A stretch of DNA of 64,000 bases from Henckelia pumila (GCF_033568475.1 NC_133123.1:176049685-176113684); one strand, 5' to 3'. Counted from the stretch's first letter, positions 20,901 through 32,485 are shown. Program-made: numbers and translations. The notes: a model not told the origin generated them from the sequence alone.

Positions 20901-21710
20901 AAAATAAAACAAATACATTAGAACAATAAAAAACAAATATTGAATCATGGATCAAACAAATCTATGTATCTAGCCAAGCTCAAGTGAAACCCAAGCGTGG
21001 GTCAACCCAAGGCTTGGGTTTACCCAAGGAAGGCTTGGGTTGACCCAAGCTTTGGGTCGACCCAAGCCCTGGGCAGAGCTTGGGTCAACCCAGGGCTTGG
21101 GTCGACCCAAGCTTTGGGTTGACCCAAGCCCTGGGTTTACCCAAAGCTTGGGTCGACCCAAGCCCTGGGCAAAGCTTGGGTCAACCCAGGGCTTGGGTCG
21201 ACCCAAGCTTTGGGTCAACCCAAGGCTTGAGTCACCCTGGTCGACCCAAGGAACCCAAGGTTTGGGTAGCTTGGGTTGACCCAAGCCCTGGGTCAACCCA
21301 AACTCTGGGTTTATCCAAGGGCTTGGGTCGACCCAAGGAACCCAAGGTTTGGGTAGCTTGGGTCGACCCAAGCCCTGGGCAAAGCTTGGGTCAACCCAGG
21401 GCTTGGGTCGACCCAAGCTTTGGGTTGCCCAAAGCTTGGGTCGACCCAAGCCCTGGGTTGACCCAAGCTTTGCCCAGGGCTTGGGTCGACCCAAGCTACC
21501 CAAACCTTGGGTTCCTTGGGTCGACCCAAGCCCTTGGATAAACCCAGAGTTTGGGTTGACCCAGGGCTTGGGTCAACCCAAGCTACCCAAACCTTGGGTT
21601 CCTTGGGTCGACCAGGGTGACTCAAGCCTTGGGTTAACCCAAGACACCTAAGACCCAGTAAATATAAATTTTTTAAATATTACCAGATCCTTGTTAGCCA
21701 TTTGATTCAT
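17983..21710 (-). CDS. MULE-borne DUF1985/Ulp1-like gene, 8 exons, catalytic residues lost
   Basis: Exons on the minus strand: 21710-21684, 20887-20165, 20084-19911, 19828-19231, 19143-19060, 18984-18749, 18671-18217, 18136-17983. All junctions are GT-AG and the sum (2451 nt) is one open frame of 816 residues. About 30-200 matches DUF1985, the N-terminal domain of transposon-borne Ulp1-like proteins. About 330-500 is Ser/Thr-rich, then probably coiled coil. About 620-800 is a C48 (Ulp1/SUMO protease) fold. The triad looks broken: Arg695 (in DGRWFLL) stands where His is expected, Asp712 (in TIYDLQ) is kept, and Ser769 (in EDSGAF) replaces the Cys nucleophile. Active members cleave SUMO-like conjugates; this copy is probably inactive or works as a binder. 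The short first exon (MNQMANKDL) is the least certain part. Gene limits are inferred by hand. Confidence 0.75.
20979..21643. repeat. Palindromic array 4 with a 431-bp near-perfect palindrome
   Basis: This is the largest CTTGGGTCGACCCAAG-type array. The part from 21211 to 21641 is an inverted repeat: arms 21211-21424 and 21428-21641 (214 bp each) around a 3-nt centre. I found only one mismatch, near the outer end, on reading through. It lies in the inferred first intron of the Ulp1-like gene. Long open frames on both strands here are mirror images produced by the palindrome. Confidence 0.92.
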
Positions 21711-21959
21711 GGAATTTGATATGTGTTGGATGAGAATGGATTTAGAGAGAAAAAAAGTGACCTGCGAGAAGGGGGAGGGAGAATGGAGATGAGAGAAGGA
21801 AGATGGGTGGAAACTGGGAACGTTGGATAATGAAATATTTGGTAGAAACAAATAGATTTAAGTTTTTTAAAAAAGTTAAATAGAAGGATATATTAGTAAT
21901 TTAAACAATGAATCCTTCTTTTTAAATACGATAGAATGCACTCCCTTTTATCTAAATTT

Positions 21960-24354
21960 CCCCTAAATTCACCCTCAACTCACGCACACGCACACGCACA
22001 CACACACCCAAAACACACACTTGAAGCCGCCTCCCCTGTTCTTGGATAAAACCTGCGCATTCTTCCATTCTTCTTCCTTTGGTCCTTTAATCATTTCTTC
22101 TCCGGCAAATCATTCCTAGGCAAGTTGGTCGTGATTCTTGAGCTCGATTTCAACTCCCTCCAGCTCGAGCAGTCCATTTCCGTTGTTTCGATATTTCGAC
22201 TCCGGGCCCTTATTACGTTCGATTCTCTTGTGATAGGCAAGGATATGGATCTATTGTTTTCCCCTTGTAGTTTATTATGTATTATGTGTTGCATACATGA
22301 AACTTTCGAATGGTTTATGTATTTTTTTTTTGCCCCTGTTCGAAGCTCTCCATTTAGCCGAGAGGTTTTGTTCTGTTACATTTTTTTTCATTCCGTCGCA
22401 TTCATGCTTGGATTCAAACCATGTTATTCGCTGATTTTGAAGTATATTTAAGATTGGATTGTGAATGCATTGTAGACATGATTCTTCGAAAGTTTCCAGA
22501 TTCATATGCCTTGAGGATTTCGAAATTTTGTTCAGCTTGTAAGCATGTGGTTTCGAAACTGTCTTGTTTCCCTTTTGGCCGTGTTGTGATGATTTGGATG
22601 GTGATTGAGGAGCTACCACGGTTGATATGTAGTTCACGTGGTGGTTTTTAGGAAGGCATGGAGTTGTGCTTAGTATTGGTTTGGAGTAAGCATTCGAATT
22701 CGTGAGGTAAGGGGGCAGTTTTGATAAGAGGATTGGTGCTGTCATTGAGTTGAGTTTAAGGCGATTCAAGTTGTGTAGTAAGGGCTGATATTGAGGTTGA
22801 ACATTGGTCTTGGCCCTAGGATTAGAGTCACAGGAGATTGGGAGAAATATAGCAAATTTTGGGTTAAGTTTGAATCGGTAACTACAGCAGAATTTCGAAT
22901 GTTGAGTGGGCTGTCCGGAAACTATTTTGAAACTGGGTTTAAACTCGGGTTTTGGGTAAGGGATCGGGTTTAGAATTGTTCTAGGATGTTTGAAATATGA
23001 CGGTTCAAGCGAGAATTAATTCGGTTAAGATTTGGTCGAGATGTAGACATTTATAGGAAGGTGTGCAGAATTTTGGAAGTTATAGGGGGAGGGCTGTCCA
23101 GAAATGGAATTTTTGTAAAATGGTTGTCTGGAAAGTAAATTCAGAGGATGATTTTTCTACTTAGTTCTAAGTGTTGTGGTGTAGTGGTTTCAAGCGAAAT
23201 CCTTTTTGGTTAGGAAACGAGCAAGTTATTAATTTTACGGGCAAACCGCTCGATTTTTGTCGTAAGTGCAATTTATGGGTTAAATTTTCCATCCTTTGGT
23301 TTAGTTCCTAAATCAACATCCCAATCATCCTTGTGTGAGTCATATGCATGATTATTGAGTAATATTTACATTCACGTACTATCTACACATGCATGCTAAG
23401 TCCATATTCAAGTGTGAAAGAAAATTACTTTTTACGAACGAAATGAGATGATTGTGACTACATTTATTCACGTGTATGTGTGGGGCCGGGAGACGTTTTG
23501 GCTTTCCTTACCAAATTATGGGTTTTCTTACCTTAGCATGTGTTTGTGTGGGGCTGAAAGATATTTTGGCCTCCCTTACCAATTCAGGGCAAGTTTGGTT
23601 GGGTTTCATCCTGACTTCCTTGCGGCATAGTGCACTACAGCCATGATCATGATCGAAATCACAGAGTCACAATTCAAGGATCTAAATTCAATATTTATGA
23701 CTATGTTAAGATCAGTTTATTCAATTATTTATGTTTGACTTAGCCATTCATATGTGTCATTCATGTTCACTCCTTTCATTTAGAAATCATTTATTTTAAG
23801 TTAAGGGCACAAAATTATTTTACTACAAGTTATTTTTAATCTGCTTGTGCTTGTATTTACGTAGTACTCGTTATTCCCTCCCCCCATATTCTTGCTGAGT
23901 CTTTTAGACTCACTCCACTTATTTGTTTTCAAGTGATGACTTCTACTTTGAGGCTGAGGGGCCGGATCCCCAGGGGGAGGTCACCGGTGGTGCAGGCCCT
24001 TGACCGACGTGCTTTTAGTTGTTCCGCAAACTCTGATGTTTTCATTTATGAGTCGTAGTATTTCATACCCTGACAGTCGTTTGCAGGAGATGTTTTCCCT
24101 GCTTTGGAATATTTGGCATGTAAACTTAACAGTTTGTTATTCCGCAACTGGGTGGGATAAACTCCCTTTTCTAGATTTTTATGATTATCGTATTTGGATT
24201 AAATTTACCAGGAGTTTATTTCATTTGTTGAACTGCTGTCTGTGACAGGTTGGCTTTTATTAGTTTTTAAAACGAGTCATGGAATTTTTTTTGAAAAATC
24301 CCGTATTTTCTTTATTAAATTAAATAATTATATTAAAGATATCTAGCCGTTTCA
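21960..24354 (+). mobile_element. LTR, family W, copy 1
   Basis: It ends GCCGTTTCA at 24354 and shares several blocks with the split W LTR: GGCAAGGATATGG near 22240 (compare 32160), GAGCTACCACGG near 22610 (32470), and TTCCTTGCGGCATAGTGCACT near 23610 (46730). The start, which should be TGTAGCACC, is missing, so the left end is truncated near the MULE border. It contains a short CA-rich tract near 21985-22020. No coding domain is seen. Confidence 0.7.
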
Positions 24355-25121
24355 ATCCAACCAAAGTCTTATAATATTTTCAACAAAATAAAACAAATTT
24401 CGATACGGTTATTTCGATTTTGATACAATTAATAAAATTAATAATAAAAATACATTATAAAATATAATATGTTTTTTTACATGATTTCTTAGTAAAAACT
24501 TTAAAAATAAAGTCTAAATGACTTACATAAACAATAATCAACTAAAAATTACATAAAGAACAATCAATTAATCAACAATAAATTATATAGACAACACCAA
24601 TGAATTAAATAAACAACAATCAACAAAAAATTATTCAAAATGATTATTCATTCACTACATATCATCTCATAACATATAATATAAATAAAAATATAAATAA
24701 AATTATTAATTTAATTCAATTTTGGTTTTTTCGGTCGGTTCGGTTTTGACATATATAATTCAAAACCGAACCAAATAAACTTCGGTTTTAATATTTATAT
24801 CCGAATTACAAAATACGATTTTCGGTTCGGTTCGATCTTTGATTTTTCCGATTTGGATTTCCGATTTTTTCGATTTTATCCGAAATATGAACACCCCTAG
24901 TTGAGGTAGGGATGACAATGAGCCGGGTTAAAACCCAGTCAAGCGAGTTACGGGACGAGGCGGGTCCAAGTCAATGGGTCCGATGGCGGATCCGGGGTGG
25001 GTCGCGGGTTTCGGTGGACCCGCCCCATATATATGTATATAATATATTATATATGTACTGTACTATCTATATATTATATACATATATGTAAAATGTATAT
25101 TTATATATATAGATAGATGAT
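24355..25121. other. AT-rich spacer with hAT-like and dispersed repeats
   Basis: 24720-24900 has alternating CGGTTCGGTTT words and ends ATGAACACCCCTAG, whose complement CTAGGGGTGTTCAT resembles the ends of plant hAT elements. 24904-25025 is a GATGACAATGAG/GGCGGGTCC repeat related to 12820-12930. The rest is TA-rich. No gene is recognised. Confidence 0.45.
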
Positions 25122-25281
25122 GAGGAATTTTCAGCTGCCCAACCATGTTTTTCCACTTGGTCCGCGACCACTAAAACCAGTGATGCAAAAAAAAAAAAAC
25201 AAAAACCACAAAAACCCACTACCGGGTTTTAGTGGTCGCGAACCAAATGGGAAAACATGGTTGGACAGCTGAACATTCCTC
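25122..25281. mobile_element. 160-bp MITE, Mutator-type by target duplication
   Basis: The ends are long inverted repeats of about 56 bp, starting GAGGAATTTTCAGCTG on the left and GAGGAATGTTCAGCTG on the complement of the right, with a few mismatches. It is flanked on both sides by GATAGATGAT (25112-25121 and 25282-25291), a 10-bp target duplication. A 9-11 bp duplication with long inverted ends points to the Mutator superfamily. It is too short to encode a protein. Confidence 0.88.
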
Positions 25282-25324
25282 GATAGATGATATATAAATG
25301 GTAAATTATAGTGTATATATACAT

Positions 25325-27009
25325 ATTATATTTAACGTCCCAAAACTCAAAAACAATACTAAACATATATTCTTTTAAAAATTCGAGGAAAATTTACGGA
25401 AATAAAATATTTATTTAAAATGGGTAAATATGCATTATCATTTCAATGAAATAATCCTCATCATCGTTTGCCAACATAAACCAACAGTAAAAGAAATAAA
25501 ACTTGTTTTCCTTTCAAATAAAATAAAATGTGCACATCATAAAAGTTTTTCTGACAACGCGTTCATGCATCTTCTGTCCGTCCGACCGTTTTCTCCGTTT
25601 CAAGTCCACTTCCATGCTCGTCAATAAAATCATCTAGATCATCATTACTTGCATCATTCAAGTATAGTGAGTCTAAAGTCTCAGCAAAAATATACATACA
25701 TAAATCGTATATAAAACATAAGACTTAATGCAATGACGTAACATAAACATATCATAAAAATTGTCATTTATGGGTGATGAGATACATGCAATTGTGGCAA
25801 CCATCATAATGAGCACATCATTGGATTCTCGTGAAAGGTCCTCCCCTGAGCTCATCCTAGGGCGCCAGTCCTGTATTTCCATCTCGTGAGCACATCATTT
25901 GGAAAAGCCCTCCCCGGAGTACATCTGAATTTGAAACTTTTTTGATACATCTTAAAAATACTAAAAATATATTAAAAGATCATAAACTTGATTTTAGGAC
26001 CTCAAATGCGCGTAGTGAAAATTTCTGGACAAAACCTTTTAACCAAGGCGAAAAATTTTCGGCCCCAGCGCAGGCTCATGATTTCTCGCGCCCTCAGCGC
26101 GACCCCACATGCCTAAACACAAGAAATTCATGCCTAGGTGTGAGGCGATCTGCTTGGGGTATCCCAGTCAGGTCAGCACTGCGCGAATTGTCCAAAAGAA
26201 CTACCAAAACGACTCCTTTTGACACCCTCGACTCCTTTTTGAGATAATACTCATCCACACGTTGAAAAGAACAATTCAAAACTGTTCATCATTTAAAAGT
26301 TTGATTCAAAACTCCACACACACCATAAATACACCAAAATTATGAAATTTCACATATAAATCCATAAACTTCTTTAAACATTTGCACCCAAAACATTAAG
26401 AACAAATCACGCTTCACAATTTACATCATGATCCTCAAAAAGCTCTCATAAATCATACATAATACAATACATACACATCAATACACAAGAGTTTTCATAG
26501 TAAAAATACCTATACTTTTGAATTGTGGTTTCAAAACATTAAAAACATTCCTGATCGTTGAAGTTTGGATTTAACCTGCACTTTGGGAACAATCTAGCCT
26601 CGAACAGTGAAGAACTCGACCTAGCTTTTGAACACGGATTTGAACGTGAAGGGGGAAAAAATAGAGAAGGGACGTAGGCGGCGTTATTGAGAAAGATTTG
26701 AGGAAGAAATGAACATCCACTTGGTTTGTAACTAATGGGCTTGAAATTCGGCCCATTAGTTGCAAACTCAAATTTTAAACTTAAATATCATAAAAATATT
26801 TTCTTTGACCTTGTTCGACGGTTAGTCTTGTTCCTTCAATCCAGTATTAATCCCAAACCTGAAAACATTAAACTAACTTGCAAAACACTAAATATCAGGC
26901 ATAACATAGCATCAGATAAATTAAACGTAACTTTTAAATTTTATCAATAAGATGCATAAAAACATTAAAAAAAATCCGTGAGTGAGCTAGTGGACTTTTG
27001 GACCTTACA
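25325..27009 (-). mobile_element. 3' LTR of a truncated gypsy element
   Basis: On the minus strand the LTR starts TGTAAGGTCC at 27009, next to a purine-rich stretch (GGAATGTAGAG) and the end of pol. The far end near 25325 (complement GGGACGTTA) is approximate. No gene lies inside; short frames are chance. Confidence 0.65.
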
Positions 27010-27550
27010 ACTCTACATTCCTTAAAATAATTTCGTCCTCAAAATTCGAATTATCAAACAGTTCTGGATAGCGACTACGCATATCATCCTCAATTTCCCA
27101 TGTGGCTTTTTCTACAGCTGGTTACCACAAAATTTTCACCATTCCAATCTCTCGGTTCCTCAACTTCCTAACTTGTCTTTCCAAGACTTGAACTGGCATC
27201 TCTTCTTAAGACAAGTCTGGCTCATACTGTACTGGTTCGTGGCGAATCACATGGTAAGGATTCAAAACATACTTTCTCAGCATGGAGATTTGAAAGACGT
27301 TGTGTACGCTTGTCAAGTTTTGAGGCAATGTTACTCGATAAGCTCGAGCCCCAACTTTCTCTAGGATCTCGAAAGTTCTTATGTACCTTGAACTCAACTT
27401 CCCCTTTTCCAAACCTCATCACTCCCTTTTAAGGTGACACCTTCAAGTACACATGATCACCAATCTCAAACTCCAAGTCTCTATACCGCTGGTCCGCATA
27501 GCTTTTTTGACGGCTCTGAGCTGTCAACATTCTGTCTCTGATATTAAGTA
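27010..27550 (-). pseudogene. 3' end of gypsy pol (integrase C-terminus)
   Basis: Frames on the minus strand show the integrase-to-chromodomain stretch (SSRYIRTFEILEKVGARAYR, VHNVFQISMLRKYVLNP), which corresponds to RGKLNPRYIGPFEILERVGT in element V. Further upstream a fragment matches the region around RQKSYADTRQRDLEF. The frame is shifted and has stops. It breaks off near 27550, where pararetrovirus-like sequence begins. Confidence 0.75.
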
Positions 27551-27559
27551 TCAGACTGA

Positions 27560-29240
27560 TTGTCTATTTCACTATTTCTAGTTTCAACACAGCTCTTTCT
27601 CAAACTTCATTTTAGTGATTTTTTAATGGTTTATAATTTATTACTAATCTCTGAGTTACTCTTTCTATTTCGGAATTTTTATTGACATAAAAGGCGGCAC
27701 AACTCCGATGTGACCTACGTTTAGAGATTAGACTTTTTTCTTCTAAATCTTGTATTTTTTTTACGATGTTCTTCTAATTCACAGTTCATTTGTATAGGTC
27801 TGGATTTTGTGGGGATTTGTTTATCATCAAAATCTATTTCATAAGGAAGGTCTGCAATATGTTTTTTTTTCGATTCCAGAAGGCGTTTGGAATATCATAA
27901 CAGATTTCTGTTTATAAAATATTTTGGAATTTTGAAATTTTTTGAAATTCACTTGTTTCTAATTGTTCTTTAATTCTTTTCAAAGAAATGTCTTTTCTAA
28001 TATTTTCTAACTGAATACTCTTTCCTTGTATTGGAACGTTAATATTATTTTCATAGATCGAACATGCTTTGATTAGATTTAGATTTCTAGTTTTAGTTTT
28101 TTTCTGGAAACTTAAATTTTATTTTTTTTATTATTAAATTTAAAACATATAGAATCATTTTTTACTTTATAAGGTGTAATTAAACTTATAAAAGATGTTC
28201 CTAGAATTACAGTATGGTGAATATCATTAACAAGAATAAAAACGATTTTTATAGCAATAATATTATTTAATATTTATGCTTCTATTTTTTAATTTATATT
28301 TAGTTTTGAATTATTAGCAGTAGATAATTTTTCAAGAGTTTTTTGTTAGAATTTTTTAGGCACAATTCCTGATTTTACATAGTTTAAATCTACACCAATA
28401 TAAAAAAGGGCTACTGTATCTATTTTAAAGTTTTCTGAGAATGTAAGTTATATTTTTAAAAGCTATTTTCTAGAAGTTATTTCTCTTAAAAAAATTTTCT
28501 TAAGAACTTTCTACGTTTATGTTTTGAAGAATTAATTTTATTGCTTCAGCATTTTGAAGTTGTTTTTCTTTTAATTCTTTTATTTCGGATTTTATATCTT
28601 TTATATATATTTTTTGTAAATCTTAAATAGTCACATTTTTGTTTTTTATTTTCTTGATTTTATCTAAAATATTGGTTAAGTCATAAGTGTTTTTAGACGT
28701 ACTTGGTAAACTTTTATTTTTTTCTTTACTATTTCATGATTTTAAGATTTTTTCTAGATAGTCTTTTTGAATATTGGGATCATAATAATTGATATTTTTT
28801 TAATACATATAAGAGGAGTAATTGATCTTTTGAAAGAATATTGATTTGACTTTCAGATTTTTCATTATTTGTGACTAATTCATCTATTTGTAAAAGTTCT
28901 TCAGGATCAGAATTTTCAAGTTCTGTATTTTCATAAAAATCTGAAAAATAGATTAAGCGATTAGAGATTTTATTTAATATTTCTTCATTCAATTTTAGTT
29001 CATTTACTTTTTTATTTAATCTATAATAATTTGCAGTATGACATGTTTTATAACATCTATATCATTCAATGGCTTTAAAGGTTTTTTTTTTTTTTTTTAT
29101 GAATTTGTTTAGAATTATCAGGTTTTTGAAAGTTTTTCTATAAGGTTTTTTATAATATTCTTCTTTTGGTTTATTGAATTTCTTTTGATTTCTCCTATAA
29201 TTTTTTTTGTTCGGGGTTTATAGGTTTCTTGACAATCTCC
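27560..29240 (-). pseudogene. Decayed endogenous pararetrovirus (Caulimoviridae-like) fragment
   Basis: The minus strand carries broken frames in the order coat protein, then protease. Near 29030-29075 there is a degenerate zinc-knuckle-like stretch (CYKTCHTANYY), followed by an acidic low-complexity segment (28780-28992; ELENSDPEELLQIDELV). Near 28345-28430 there is a remnant of the retroviral aspartic protease in which the active-site triplet is altered (ALFYIGVD). Lys/Ile/Asn-rich composition is typical of the family. Many stops and frameshifts, and no polymerase, movement or intact domain: it cannot be functional. The family assignment rests on order, composition and motif remnants. Confidence 0.6.
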
Positions 29241-29263
29241 TAAGCATCTTGAAGAAGATGGTT

Positions 29264-31127
29264 TGATAGGATCGAACACGGTGTGTAGAGGGGGGTGAAT
29301 ACACACTTTTAAAACATTTCTTGAGCTACAATAGCTCGGTTCTTGAAATATTGAGCACCGATGAATTATATCGGGTTTGGTTTTCAAACCAAGCGGAAGA
29401 CACCTGAAATAATCTTTCGTAGAAACTAATTTATCATTTTGTAAATCATTTTAAAAGGATGTTAATAGATGAAAACAGTTTAGTTGAAGCATTTTATCAA
29501 ATACTTTGAATGCAACATTTAGGTATTTTATCAAACACATAAAATGCTTCAACAATGCAATCAAAACAGTAGCAATGAATAAATGCAAGAAATAAGGAGA
29601 CAAGGATTTGTTTATGGATGTTCGGAGATTTCAACAATTCCTACGTCACCCCTTTTTCCTCATCGAAAGGATCCACTAGAAGACTTTGATTTATACAAGA
29701 AATTTGTACAAACCCAATCCGGTTTATTTAACGTCTTTGTATAAAGACTCTCACTCAACTAATCTTTGAAATACATCTATCGTATGTGTGTGAGTGAGCT
29801 CTCTTCAACTGATATAGAAAGATTTCGGACAAGGAAGTGTTCTAGAAACTTGGTTTGGTGTGAAGAACTTGGTAGTGAGAGCTCATCTTTCTTCTTGTTC
29901 TTCACACCTTGGGCTTTGCTCTCAATCTAGCTTGGTTTCTTCAAGTAGGCTGCCCATACTTCGAATCTCTCTCAATGGCTTGTGTTTGAACTCCAAGATG
30001 TTGTATTTATAGGCTCCAAGAGTGATATAGCCGTTAGACACAGAAATGGAGCCGTTAAAATACTTTTGTACTGTTTCTGTACCTTTTCTGGAGTGTTAAA
30101 ATAAGTTCCACTAAACTGATCTTGGCAAACTGAATTTGGTGCGAAACTAGTATTGTAGCAGTTTTGGCACTGTAGCAGTTGAGCGATCTTCAGTTTGGGT
30201 GGGTCAACTACTCTTGGCCAACTTCAGTTTAGGTAGTAGTTTAGCAAGCAGAACTGAGTTGCGAAACTGGATGCTATTTGGAATGATCCGTTGACATATG
30301 AGCAACGTGATGAATACAAAAGTTGTAGCCCTTGATCTTAGATTTCCAACGCCACAAAAATCAATCAATTTGGAGTTCATATGCAAATGTTATGCTCGAA
30401 ATACCAGTGCTGCTCAAAATCGATTTAGCACAGAATCAGTTAAGTGCATGCGATCAGTTTAGTACTATATCTCTTGATTCGTTGATTTCTGGGCAAAGTT
30501 CTAAACACAAAAGTTGTAGCCCTTTCTCTTATATTTCCATGGAATCAAGAATCTCTAATTTTTAAGTTCATATGCGAAGCTTATTCTTAATACACCAGAC
30601 TGTGCTAGAAATTCTGCTCTGCAGAATTTCAGTTCCGCACCAGTACTTTAAACGCATTTTAGAGGCTCCTTAAAATCCGATTAAGTCTTCCATATGTGAA
30701 TATGATTTGTATATCATTGTCTTATATTTCCAACGCATGGTGAATCGTTCCATTCGGATAATCGAGCTGCAATATATATCTAATTTACCAGAACTGCTCA
30801 AAGTAAACTGATGGTGTATTTTCTGCTAAACTGATGCAATTCAGTTTAGTATTGAAATGTCTGTTTGACCAAGATAACATCCGTTTTTGCTCAACTGATG
30901 TGAAATACAATATGTTCCAAATTGAGTTTTATTTGCAGTTGCTTTGGCAGATAATCATTTGTATCCCTAATATATGAGATATCATCAAAATAGTAGAGCT
31001 CGTCAGAGATTCAGTTTTCCTAACTTTGAGTTTTGGCTTCCATCTTGAGTTATCAACTTCACACTTAGGGTAAATATGCTAGAAACACAATAACAAGTTT
31101 TGTTATCATCAAATTAAAGATTGCTTG
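29264..31127 (-). mobile_element. Copia-type LTR, left copy, first part
   Basis: It starts TGATAGGATCGAAC at 29264, as the second copy does at 48977, and the two match closely for about 450 bp. The left copy continues to 31127, is split by the W insertion, and finishes at 47465-47479 (complement TGTTGGGTTTTGG). It holds words such as CAAAAGTTGTAGCCCTT repeated around 30320 and 30500. No gene is seen inside. Confidence 0.75.
31123..31127 (+). repeat. Target-site duplication GCTTG, left side of W
   Basis: GCTTG directly precedes the W LTR start TGTAGCACC. The same GCTTG directly follows the W LTR end GTCGTTTCA at 47460-47464. Joining the flanks restores a continuous copia LTR end. Confidence 0.85.
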
Positions 31128-32485
31128 TGTAGCACCTAAAATCCAATCTACTAAATCTCATGCATTATTTTAATAAATATTAGGACTATTATTTTTAAGT
31201 TTAATTGATTTAAATTCTTTATTTGAATTATGTGCTAATAGAATATTTTATTATTTATTCAAATGATTTTTATTGTAATAACTATTTAATTAATGTTTTC
31301 AACTGTTAAAGTTTATTTGTCTAAATGATTTTATTATGCAATTTAACTTGATTTAAATATTTTAAAGGTTTAAGCTTGCATATTTAAATGATTTTAATTT
31401 TTTTATTGTTTAATTTATTCTTTTAAATGATTTTAACTTTTTAGCTTATTTGTTTAAATATTTTGAGTGTCCAACTTATCTATTTTAAATAACTTAAGTT
31501 TAGCGGTTAATTATTTTAAATTATTTTAAAATTCCTAGCTTATTTATTTAATTTTTTTTAATTGTCCAAATTATTTTAAATGTTTTTATTTCTGCTTGTG
31601 TATTTATTTAAATTATTTTTTAAAAAAAGTTAGTCTAGTTTGTTTAAATTATTTTAATCGCTCTGTTTATTGTTTAAATGTTTAATCTATCGCTGCGACC
31701 TCAGAATATTTAAAGTGTTTAATTCTTGGATTTTCAATTTGAGCATTTGCAAAATCGGAGCTGAACACTTGTACTCGCGTCATATAAAATACTTCATATT
31801 ATATTTCATGTATTATGTTTCCTATCCACTTAAACTCTTGTGTAGACCCGGCCCATTAAAGAAACTCCTCAGCCCAATAATCCCTCGGCCCTGTAAGTTT
31901 TCCCCACCTCCAAGCCTCATCGCGATACAAACTTCTCCCGTTTCCACCCACCTCACTCACGATCGGCCCTCCCATTTCCTTCGTTTCCCGGATTTGCGCC
32001 GCAATAGCTCCATCTTTTTCCGGCAAAGTCTCCCTCCGGCGAGCCCTCCTTCTAGGCGAGCTGTTCGCTGCTGCAGCTCCACCCTGGAGATTGGATTCCA
32101 GCTCGTTCCAGCTGGTTCAATCGGTCGAGCTCCCCCATTTCCAAATTTTTGAGTGTGAGGCAAGGATATGGTTCTTTCTCCTCCCCATGTAGATTAGTAT
32201 AGTTCGTGCCTTGCATTTCTTGGAATTTTCAAAAATGTATATATATAAGTGTGCCCTGTTCGAGTCCTCTTTTCTGTTCTTTCAAAGATTTTGTGCATTC
32301 TTGCTTAATGACTTATGATATCATGATTATTGTTGAAGTTTGAAATGGAAATTTAATTTGAAATGTTGGATGCTTGGATGCCATGATGTCTTCTTAATTT
32401 CAGAAACTTTCATAGCATGTTTGGCTTGAATTTTTGGTATGTTTGTTGGTGTTGATTTGGATGGTGGATTAGGGGCTACCACGGG
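31128..32485 (+). mobile_element. LTR, family W, copy 2, left part
   Basis: It starts TGTAGCACCTAAAATCC. An AT-rich U3-like part (31140-31700) precedes GGCCCA-type motifs (31850-31890) and a GC-richer leader-like part ending near GGCAAGGATATGG (32160). It is interrupted at 32485 by element Z and resumes at 46704. With matching target duplications and no internal genes of its own visible, it is best read as a solo or disrupted LTR. Confidence 0.75.

Larger units (their letters stand above)
13136..21945. mobile_element. Mutator-like element with transposase and Ulp1-like genes
   Basis: About 8.8 kb bounded by weak inverted ends: 13136 onward (GGGATGTTGACTAT..ATTTAAAAA) and the complement of 21945 backward (GGGAGTGCATTCTAT..ATTTAAAAA). 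The two genes converge, starting near each end, as mudrA and mudrB do in MuDR. Here the second gene is a DUF1985/Ulp1-type gene, as in the ULP-carrying (Kaonashi-type) MULEs described in plants. A 104-bp minisatellite lies between the genes, and four palindromic arrays lie near the ends and the centre. No target-site duplication was found, so exact borders are uncertain. The composite nature is clear from the two genes. Confidence 0.65.

Noticed and set aside
13136..21945. Reading the two MULE genes as host FAR1-type and SUMO protease genes
   Set aside because: The shared arrays, convergent order, weak inverted ends and the DUF1985 domain fit a transposon better than domesticated host genes, though domestication was not tested.
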